NCBI GenBank assembly: GCA_011056825.1
Contig: DSBH01000159.1
Span: 1-5,700 of the forward strand
Direction of reading: 5' to 3'
Length of the DNA stretch: 5,700 nucleotides
Origin: Deltaproteobacteria bacterium
Lineage (GTDB): Bacteria > Desulfobacterota > Syntrophia > Syntrophales > UBA2210
Of the stretch, positions 1 through 5,700 are shown piece by piece (the first letter of the stretch is position 1; each line of letters opens with the position of its first letter). Both the position numbers and the translations under genes were made by a program. Below the pieces are notes generated by a model. It was not told the origin of the DNA, made no database searches, and worked only from the letters and a program-made list of their open reading frames with translations.

Positions 1-1913
1 AATCAGGCCTGACCACGAAGCAGGTGCTCGCCGTTCCCATCATGCACGGCGGCAAGGTCAAGGGCGTCATCCAGGTCATCAACAAGAAGAGCGGCGGCCG
101 TTTCACCGAAGAAGACCGGAATGCCGTGGAAGAAATGGCAAAGGTCCTGGGGCTTGCCTTTTACAACCACGAGCGGATCAAACAGAAAAAGAAATCGAAG
201 TTCGACTATCTCACCAGGGCCGGCCTCATCTCGGTGGAAGACCTGGAAAAGGCCTGGGGCAACGCGAGAGAAAACCGGGAGACGATCGAACAGCACCTGA
301 TGAAACAATTCAAGATATCGAAAGACGACATCGGGAAATCGCTCAGCGAGTTCTACCAGTGTGAATTCGTTCAGTTCAGCGACAAGACCGCGACTCCCTA
401 CGACCTTCTCAAGAACCTGAAGGAAGAATATCTCCGCAGGGAATTGTGGGTTCCCCTGGAACGGCAGGAAGGCAAGATCCGCATCGCCATCGACGATCCG
501 AACAACATCATCAAGCGGGACATGATCGAAACTCTGCTCAAGACGCGCAACGTCATCTACGACGTGGCGCTCTATGAAGACATTGTTCAATTTATCAACC
601 ATTTCTACCAGTCCGGGGACGTTTCAGGCAGCATTTCCGATATCATCGGCAAACTCGACAGCGACGAAGAGGAAGGGGAGTTCGCCGATGACGAGGGCAT
701 CACCGAGTCTGACAGCATCATCATGCAGCTGGTAAACCGGGTCATTAACGACGCTTACACGCGGAACGCCTCGGACATCCATATTGAACCCAGCAGCATC
801 AAGAAGAACGTCGAGGTCCGCTACCGCGTGGACGGAGCGCTCATGGTCTACCAGACGGTCCCCTTCAGCTACCGGAATGCCATGGTGTCAAGGATCAAGA
901 TCATGTCAAATCTCGATATCACGGAGCGACGGATTCCCCAGGACGGCAAGATCAAGTTCAAGCGTCCCCGCGGGGAGGAAATCGAGCTCCGCGTGGCCAC
1001 GATACCGACACAGGGCGGAATGGAAGACGTCGTCATGCGTATTCTCGCCAAGGGCGAAACCATGCCCCTGGAAGACATGGGACTGTCGCAAAGTAACTTC
1101 AACGGACTGGTCGACAAGATTCTCAAAAAACCCTACGGCATGTGCCTCGTGGTCGGTCCTACAGGATCGGGGAAAACGACCACCCTTCACGCGGCCCTTC
1201 ATTACATCAACACACCGGACACGAAGATATGGACAGCCGAAGACCCCGTTGAAATCACCCAGTACGGGCTGCGACAGGTCCAGGTAAATCCCAAAATCGG
1301 GTTCGATTTCGCCGCCGCAATGCGCGCTTTCCTCCGGGCCGACCCCGACGTCATCATGGTGGGTGAAATGCGCGATTACGAAACGGCGAAAACCGGCGTC
1401 GAGGCATCCCTGACCGGGCACCTCGTCTTCAGCACACTGCACACCAACAGCGCTCCGGAAACCATCGTGCGGCTTCTCGACATGGGCATCGACCCGCTCA
1501 ACTTCGCCGACTCCCTCCTGGGCATTCTCGCACAGCGGCTCGTGCGGACCCTCTGCAAGGCCTGCAAGGAACCCTATCATCCCACCAGGGAAGAATACGA
1601 CGAGCTGGCGGAAAATTACGGCGAGGAGCTCTTCGCTCAACTTAATGTCCCTTACGACGACAACCTTACGTTTTACCGGGCCAAGGGCTGCAACGCCTGC
1701 GACGGAACGGGATACCGGGGACGCATGGGCATTCACGAACTGCTGGTTTCAACGCTTGAAATCAAGGAATTGATTCAGAAAAAGGCGTCGGTGGAAGAAA
1801 TTCGCCAAAAGGCGATCCATCAGGGAATGCGGACACTTCTTCAGGACGGTGTTGAAAAGGTCCTTCAGGGGAAAACCGATTTCGCCCAGGTACGGCGCGT
1901 GTGCATCAAGTAA
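1..1913 (+). CDS. GAF domain-fused GspE/PilB-type secretion or pilus assembly ATPase (5' partial)
   Basis: This is a hexameric traffic ATPase of the GspE/PulE/PilB family, a cytoplasmic motor that powers pilus or pseudopilus assembly in type IV pilus or type II secretion machines. The frame is open to the left edge, so the N-terminus is missing and the GTG at 24 is internal. Residues below count from that GTG. Residues 1-48 look like the end of a GAF sensory domain (GKVKGVIQVINKK, then FTEEDRNAVEEMA). Residues 58-196 form an MshEN-like T2SSE N-domain. Residues 228-629 are the ATPase: SDIHIEP at 250-256, Walker A GPTGSGKTT at 378-386, Asp box TAEDPVEI at 404-411, Walker B around VIMVGEMRD at 443-451, and His box TGHLVFSTLHTN at 464-475. 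Two CxxC pairs, C511/C514 and C556/C559, fit the family's zinc site. The gene ends in TAA at 1911-1913. No other pilus or secretion gene is in view, so the system it serves is unknown. The family call is secure; PilB versus GspE is not. Confidence 0.93.
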   Translation, partial: SGLTTKQVLAVPIMHGGKVKGVIQVINKKSGGRFTEEDRNAVEEMAKVLGLAFYNHERIKQKKKSKFDYLTRAGLISVEDLEKAWGNARENRETIEQHLMKQFKISKDDIGKSLSEFYQCEFVQFSDKTATPYDLLKNLKEEYLRRELWVPLERQEGKIRIAIDDPNNIIKRDMIETLLKTRNVIYDVALYEDIVQFINHFYQSGDVSGSISDIIGKLDSDEEEGEFADDEGITESDSIIMQLVNRVINDAYTRNASDIHIEPSSIKKNVEVRYRVDGALMVYQTVPFSYRNAMVSRIKIMSNLDITERRIPQDGKIKFKRPRGEEIELRVATIPTQGGMEDVVMRILAKGETMPLEDMGLSQSNFNGLVDKILKKPYGMCLVVGPTGSGKTTTLHAALHYINTPDTKIWTAEDPVEITQYGLRQVQVNPKIGFDFAAAMRAFLRADPDVIMVGEMRDYETAKTGVEASLTGHLVFSTLHTNSAPETIVRLLDMGIDPLNFADSLLGILAQRLVRTLCKACKEPYHPTREEYDELAENYGEELFAQLNVPYDDNLTFYRAKGCNACDGTGYRGRMGIHELLVSTLEIKELIQKKASVEEIRQKAIHQGMRTLLQDGVEKVLQGKTDFAQVRRVCIK

Positions 1914-1934
1914 GTGAAACAGGCGGAGAAGGGA
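1914..1934. other. Convergent intergenic gap between the ATPase gene and mutS
   Basis: Only 21 bases separate the two stop codons. There is no strong GC-rich stem followed by a T-run on either strand; the best pairing is a short AT-rich AGAA/TTCT match running into the end of mutS. The two transcripts probably overlap at their 3' ends or end inside the opposing gene. Confidence 0.5.
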
Positions 1935-4547
1935 TTATTCTTTCTTCAGCCGGTCCTTCCAGATACTGATCATATTCAGGGCGTCAAGGGGAGTCACGGC
2001 GTTCATATCGATTTCCGCGAGTTCACGCAGAACCCTGTCTTCTTCCGTGATAAAAAGACTCAACTGGCCGGGGTTCTTTCGCCTGCCCAGCCCGTCGCCG
2101 CCCGCGATTTTCGGCTGGCCCGCGTCGTCAAGTTCTCCCTGTTCCAGGTTGTGCAGGACCTCACGTGCCCGCACGATGACGGCCTCAGGAACACCGGCGA
2201 GCCGAGCAACCTGGATGCCGTAACTCCGGTTTGTTCCACCTTCCACGATCCTGCGCAGGAAAATGACCCGGTCGCCCCACTCCTTGACGGCGATGCTGTA
2301 ATTTTTCACGCCCTCCCTGGTGCGGGCGATATCGGTCAATTCGTGGTAATGCGTGGCAAAAAGCGTTCTCGCCCCGATCCGCTGGGTATCGTGAATATAC
2401 TCGCTCACGGCCCAGGCAATGCTGAGTCCGTCGAAGGTGCTGGTCCCCCGACCCACTTCATCGAGCAGAATCAGGCTCCGTGCCGAAGCATTTCTGAGAA
2501 TAGACGCCACTTCCATCATCTCCACCATGAACGTGCTCTGGCCGCGCGCGAGACTGTCTCCCGCGCCGACGCGGGTGAAAATCCGGTCAGCCACGCCGAT
2601 CTCGGCGGACCGGGCCGGCACGAAGCTTCCCATCTGGGCCATGAGCACGATGAGAGCCGTCTGCCGAATGTAGGTGGACTTGCCCGCCATGTTCGGCCCC
2701 GTGATGATAAGAAAACGGTTGGACGAGCGGTCGAGAAACGTGTCGTTGGCAACGAACCCGTCCTCGAGGTTCATGCGCTCCACCACGGGATGCCGCCCGT
2801 CGGTGATGACGATCCGGTCCTCGTCGTTCACTCGTGGACAGCAGTACCCGTACTGGTCCGCAGCCTCCGACAGCGAGGCCAGGACATCCAGGTCAGCGAT
2901 GAGCCTGGCTGTTTTCTGAATGCGACTGATTTCTCGGCCGATCCGCCCCCTGATGTCTGTAAAAAGTTCGTACTCTCTGATTTTCCGGCGCTCCTCCGCG
3001 TTGAGCACCTTTTCCTCGTATTCCTTCAACTCTTCATTTATATAACGTTCCGCGTTGACCAGCGTCTGCTTTCTCACGTAATCAGCCGGAACCAGACCGG
3101 TATTCGTTTTCGTAATCTCAATGTAATAACCGAACACCGAGTTGAACCCGATTTTCAGGCTCCCGATGCCTGTTTTGCGTCGCTCCCGCTCCTCCATTGA
3201 AGCGATCCAACGCTTGCCGTCGGTAGAAAGTGACACCAGTTCGTCGAGCTCGGCGTCGTATCCCGATCGTATCAGGTATCCCTCGCGTATAGTGGCCGGC
3301 GGATCATCCACGATGCTCTGTTCGACTAATTCGACCACGTCACCTACGTCGTCTATCGATGAAGCGATGGCCGACAGCAGTGGAGATTCACTTTCTTTGA
3401 CAAGTTCCCTGACGCCCGGAACCGCTGCCAGCGACTTACCCAGCGCAGACAGATCCCGGCCATTGGCAATGCCCATCGCCACCCTGCTTCCCAGGCGTTC
3501 AAGATCGTACACGTCAGCAAGCAGGCCCCGAAGGTCCGCCCGCTGAAGCTGGCTACGTTTGAGTTCCGACACGGCGGCAAGGCGCTCACCGATGCGCTCG
3601 GATGAAACCAGAGGATAAGCCATCCATCGACGCAGTTTCCTGCCTCCCATGGCGGTAACGGTTTTATCCAGCACGTGAAAGAGCGTTCCTTCTTTTCGAT
3701 CACCCTGGATCGTGGTGAAGAGTTCGAGATTCCGGCGGGCCGTCTCGTCGAGCACGAGAAAGTGGCGTGGATTATACCAGGACAGACGGTTGATATGGTC
3801 CAGTCCTTCCTTCTGTGTCTCCCGCACGTAACGAAGGAGAGCGCCGGCTGCCCTCGCGGCGGCATGATGACCTTCGAAATCAATATCTTCCAGCGCTTCC
3901 TCAGAGAAATGGCCCCGCAATAATGCCATGGCGGAATCAAAATCGAAAGCGGCGGGATTCATCCTGGTCACCAGCGCGTCCCGTCCCGTTTCGCTGAAAT
4001 CGTCCTCGCCGCCTTCGCAGAGAACAAATTCCCTGAATCCCAACCCCTCAATTTCGTTGGCGAAATCATCCCGCTCGTCCATCTCGGCCACATGAAACTC
4101 GCCCGTCGAAAGATCGAGAAAGGCCAGGCCGTACTTTCCGTTTTCGACGAACCAGGAGGCGAGAAAATTATTTTCCTTGGCGGAAAGGCTGTCCGGATCA
4201 GTGACCAGTCCCGGCGTTACGACCCGCACGACCTCGCGCCTGACCACGCCTTTCGCTTCCTTCGGGTCTTCCACCTGTTCACAGACAGCCACCTTGAATC
4301 CGGCGCTGATCAGGCGAGACAGGTACCCTGAGGCCGCGTGGTAGGGAACTCCGCACAGGGGAATACGGTCCGCCTGGTTTTTATTACGGGACGTAAGGGT
4401 GATTTCAAGGACTTTCGACGCTATCTCGGCGTCTTCGAAGAACATCTCGTAAAAATCGCCCATGCGGAAAAACAGGATACAGTCAGGGTACTGTTCCTTG
4501 ATGTCCAGATACTGCTTCATGGCGGGCGTCAGGTTCATTATTCCCAT
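1935..4547 (-). CDS. mutS: DNA mismatch repair protein MutS
   Basis: MutS recognises base mismatches and small insertion/deletion loops, then uses ATP to become a sliding clamp that recruits MutL. The 870-residue length is normal for the family and all regions are present. The mismatch-recognition domain carries GDFYEMFFEDA at 30-40, with F32 and E34 forming the Phe-x-Glu that stacks on the mispair. The connector spans roughly 127-245, the core and lever 260-430, the clamp 430-545 and the ATPase 555-800. ATPase motifs are Walker A GPNMAGKST at 617-625, GDSLARGQSTF at 663-673, Walker B LILLDEVGRGTSTFDG at 692-707 and ATHYHEL at 731-737. A QLSLF peptide at 828-832 fits the beta-clamp-binding consensus. 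The last 20 residues resemble the C-terminal oligomerisation helices. The start at 4547 has GGGAG upstream; an in-frame ATG at 4538 (giving MNLTPAM) is also possible. The gene overlaps the membrane-protein gene upstream. No mutL is in the window. Nothing looks damaged. Confidence 0.98.
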   Translation of the reverse strand: MGIMNLTPAMKQYLDIKEQYPDCILFFRMGDFYEMFFEDAEIASKVLEITLTSRNKNQADRIPLCGVPYHAASGYLSRLISAGFKVAVCEQVEDPKEAKGVVRREVVRVVTPGLVTDPDSLSAKENNFLASWFVENGKYGLAFLDLSTGEFHVAEMDERDDFANEIEGLGFREFVLCEGGEDDFSETGRDALVTRMNPAAFDFDSAMALLRGHFSEEALEDIDFEGHHAAARAAGALLRYVRETQKEGLDHINRLSWYNPRHFLVLDETARRNLELFTTIQGDRKEGTLFHVLDKTVTAMGGRKLRRWMAYPLVSSERIGERLAAVSELKRSQLQRADLRGLLADVYDLERLGSRVAMGIANGRDLSALGKSLAAVPGVRELVKESESPLLSAIASSIDDVGDVVELVEQSIVDDPPATIREGYLIRSGYDAELDELVSLSTDGKRWIASMEERERRKTGIGSLKIGFNSVFGYYIEITKTNTGLVPADYVRKQTLVNAERYINEELKEYEEKVLNAEERRKIREYELFTDIRGRIGREISRIQKTARLIADLDVLASLSEAADQYGYCCPRVNDEDRIVITDGRHPVVERMNLEDGFVANDTFLDRSSNRFLIITGPNMAGKSTYIRQTALIVLMAQMGSFVPARSAEIGVADRIFTRVGAGDSLARGQSTFMVEMMEVASILRNASARSLILLDEVGRGTSTFDGLSIAWAVSEYIHDTQRIGARTLFATHYHELTDIARTREGVKNYSIAVKEWGDRVIFLRRIVEGGTNRSYGIQVARLAGVPEAVIVRAREVLHNLEQGELDDAGQPKIAGGDGLGRRKNPGQLSLFITEEDRVLRELAEIDMNAVTPLDALNMISIWKDRLKKE

Positions 4548-4960
4548 CGATCTCCCGACTTCTTTTCCAGGTCTATGAATCCATCATCATGCCGGCCTTC
4601 CGGGGGAAAACGCCCCGTTCCGTCGCGAAGCATCGCCGCGAGAATCCAGTTGACGATACTGATGATGAGCGCCGCGAAAACCGCCGTCCAGAACCCGATG
4701 ACGTCGAACCCGGGCACCACGCCGGATGCCATCTTGATAAGCAGTGCGTTGATGATAAAGGTAAAAAGCCCCAGGCTGAGAACATTGATCGGCAGCGTCA
4801 GGAGCAGGAGAATCGGCCGAAAGAACGTGTTCATGAATCCAAGCACGGCCGCCGTAAAAAGCGCGGCCCAGAAGCTTTGCACCTGCACTCCGTCAAGCAC
4901 GTAGGCAGCGGCGAGAACAGCCACCGTCAGAATCAGCCATCGAATAAATATATAGGCCAT
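4538..4960 (-). CDS. YvlD / Phage_holin_4_2 family small membrane protein
   Basis: This 140-residue inner-membrane protein has about four hydrophobic segments, at roughly 4-22, 28-44, 50-77 and 87-111. The stretch at 44-75 (N-x-FFRPILLLLTLP, then SLGLFTFIINALL) matches the family signature of an Asn, an Arg-Pro before a Leu-rich helix, and a Leu-Gly-Leu-Phe turn. The family is named for similarity to a phage holin, but members are widespread chromosomal proteins with no settled general function, so I do not infer lysis. A polar, charged tail of about 29 residues (112-140) follows the last helix and makes the protein somewhat longer than the roughly 110-120 residues I expect. The ATG at 4960 is supported by AGGGGGA eight bases upstream. 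The gene lies 67 bases after the methyltransferase-like gene, and its TAA overlaps the start of mutS, which suggests one transcript. Confidence 0.85.
   Translation of the reverse strand: MAYIFIRWLILTVAVLAAAYVLDGVQVQSFWAALFTAAVLGFMNTFFRPILLLLTLPINVLSLGLFTFIINALLIKMASGVVPGFDVIGFWTAVFAALIISIVNWILAAMLRDGTGRFPPEGRHDDGFIDLEKKSGDRWE
4552..4556 (-). promoter_or_regulatory. Probable ribosome binding site of mutS
   Basis: GGGAG on the minus strand lies four bases before the ATG at 4547 and thirteen bases before the alternative ATG at 4538. The first spacing is tight and the second is long, so the site does not settle the start. It lies inside the last codons of the upstream membrane-protein gene, as expected for translational coupling. 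Confidence 0.5.
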
Positions 4961-5027
4961 AGGTCATGTCCCCCTGTCTTCTGTGATCCCCCGCCGTGTC
5001 CTCGATCAAACGGGCTTCATGTACCTT
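4961..5027. other. Short intergenic gap within the minus-strand gene cluster
   Basis: These 67 bases separate the methyltransferase stop from the membrane-protein start. Apart from the ribosome binding site I see no T-tract after a stem, no clear -35/-10 pair and no RNA gene. This agrees with read-through transcription towards mutS, though a weak promoter cannot be excluded by eye. Confidence 0.5.
4969..4975 (-). promoter_or_regulatory. Ribosome binding site of the YvlD-like gene
   Basis: On the minus strand the sequence reads AGGGGGA, ending eight bases before the ATG at 4960. This is a good Shine-Dalgarno match at normal spacing and fixes that start. Another ATG at 4967 lies between site and start but is out of frame with the gene. 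Confidence 0.7.
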
Positions 5028-5700
5028 CTACCCGTGATCGGAGGGGAGGTCAACACCCGCCTGACGGATAACCATCCAGCGGTATTCCCGTATATGATCC
5101 AGGAGCTCGTAACGGATTTCCTGTTCATCGGAACCGGTCATGCGGCCGAGGAAGACGGCCCTGTTCCGCGGAGAATCGGCGATACCGACCATCTCCGCGA
5201 GGCTTCCCGTTTCGAAATCTCTGCCGAAGTACCGCGCGACAGCCGCGAGGTGCGAAAAGCGTATGGTGTATTCCCTGTGCCCGGCCAGTCGGATCTCGCG
5301 GGGATACCCGTCCGTTTCCAGGCCGCGCGCAAGATACTCCATGCCGCGGGGGATGACAGGATCACATGAATGTTCCGTTATGAAAGCAGCGCTCCGACCC
5401 CGGCACAACGCCTCTACCAGCCGGACGGCGCCCATATTGAAATTGAACCGCCCCGTTCGCGGCAGATCGAGATCGTAACGTTTCGCCAGCCGGGCGATTT
5501 CATCGGGAAGGTTTCCGCCGTCGATACCGACCCAGGTCGGCAGGTCACCGATGACTTCGTTCACGATAACAAGATCGTTTTGCGAAAGAACCGACGGCAA
5601 CGTCTCGATGTCGCCGTTCACGAAGGAAACCTTCGACGCCCACGGTTCGAGCGCCCGGCGCTGACGTTCGAGCAGGTGAGACGAAAGATCAACCATGACC
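5028..5700 (-). CDS. MidA/NDUFAF7-like SAM-dependent methyltransferase (5' partial)
   Basis: The frame stays open to the right edge, with a Val codon before the ATG at 5696, so that ATG is probably internal. About 222 C-terminal residues plus the Val are visible, ending in TAG at 5028-5030. Counting from the ATG, VMVDLSSHLLERQRRAL at the front looks like the strand and helix after the SAM-binding glycine loop of a Rossmann methyltransferase, where the acidic residue (D3) holds the ribose. The motif NEVIGDLP at 46-53 resembles the NEVLDALP motif of the MidA (COG1565, DUF185) family. Later segments, ITEHSCDP at 106-113, YTIRFSHLAAVARYFGRDF at 143-161 and SPRNRAVFLG at 175-184, correspond loosely to the family's C-terminal blocks. 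Mitochondrial NDUFAF7 methylates an arginine of a complex I subunit; whether this divergent protein does so is unknown. The glycine motif lies outside the window. Another class I methyltransferase family is the main alternative. Confidence 0.6.
   Translation of the reverse strand, partial: VMVDLSSHLLERQRRALEPWASKVSFVNGDIETLPSVLSQNDLVIVNEVIGDLPTWVGIDGGNLPDEIARLAKRYDLDLPRTGRFNFNMGAVRLVEALCRGRSAAFITEHSCDPVIPRGMEYLARGLETDGYPREIRLAGHREYTIRFSHLAAVARYFGRDFETGSLAEMVGIADSPRNRAVFLGRMTGSDEQEIRYELLDHIREYRWMVIRQAGVDLPSDHG

Noticed and set aside
3..602. Minus-strand open frame of 199 codons at the left edge.
   Set aside because: It is antisense to the GAF and N-domain coding region; the composition looks like a reverse-complement shadow.
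906..1736. Minus-strand open frame of 276 codons opposite the ATPase.
   Set aside because: It is antisense to the Walker A, Walker B and CxxC regions of a clearly real gene, and the translation shows no domain.
1920..1945. Possible bidirectional terminator at the convergent junction.
   Set aside because: The only pairing is a very short AT-rich match without a GC stem or a flanking T-tract, too weak to annotate.
1914..3200. Long plus-strand open frame of 428 codons starting with GTG right after the ATPase stop and in the same frame, which might suggest stop-codon read-through or a downstream gene.
   Set aside because: It lies wholly antisense to mutS, which is intact with every family motif. 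The translation is low-complexity His/Pro/Val-rich sequence typical of the reverse strand of a GC-rich gene, with no recognisable domain.
4338..4904. Plus-strand open frame of 188 codons across the mutS start and the membrane-protein gene.
   Set aside because: The minus-strand genes here have family signatures and a good ribosome binding site; this frame shows no family resemblance and spans two unrelated genes.
4538..4960. Phage holin or prophage remnant, suggested by the family name Phage_holin_4_2.
   Set aside because: There is no endolysin, integrase or other phage gene nearby. The family is mostly chromosomal membrane proteins, and the neighbours are housekeeping genes.
4983..5369. Plus-strand open frame of 128 codons opposite the methyltransferase-like gene.
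   Set aside because: The minus-strand frame is open to the window edge and has methyltransferase-like motifs; the plus-strand translation has none.

Overview
The window is compact, GC-rich bacterial DNA with four protein-coding genes and almost no spare sequence. One gene lies on the plus strand and is cut by the left edge. Three lie on the minus strand, and the most upstream of these is cut by the right edge. The MutS sequence, the GAF-fused GspE/PilB-type ATPase and the overall composition resemble Desulfobacterota (former Deltaproteobacteria) or a related Gram-negative lineage. This is inference from protein style only; no taxonomic marker such as rRNA is present.

Left third (1-1913, plus strand): most of a type II secretion / type IV pilus assembly ATPase of the GspE/PulE/PilB family, with the end of a GAF domain fused in front of it. 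All ATPase motifs and the two CxxC pairs are intact. The MshEN-like domain between the GAF remnant and the ATPase appears to have lost the residues that bind cyclic di-GMP in the founding family members.

Right two thirds (1935-5700, minus strand, read from right to left): the C-terminal part of a MidA/NDUFAF7-like (COG1565-type) SAM-dependent methyltransferase. After a 67-base gap comes a small four-helix membrane protein of the YvlD / Phage_holin_4_2 family. It overlaps or abuts a complete mutS mismatch-repair gene. Close spacing, a common strand and no visible terminator suggest co-transcription, with mutS probably translationally coupled to the membrane-protein gene. Nothing indicates a shared pathway for the three products.

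The plus-strand ATPase gene and mutS converge, with 21 bases between their stop codons. No tRNA, rRNA, CRISPR array, insertion sequence or long repeat was seen. I found no convincing evidence of an undescribed multi-gene system. The points most worth checking are the regulatory front end of the ATPase, the mutS start and overlap, and the identity of the truncated methyltransferase.
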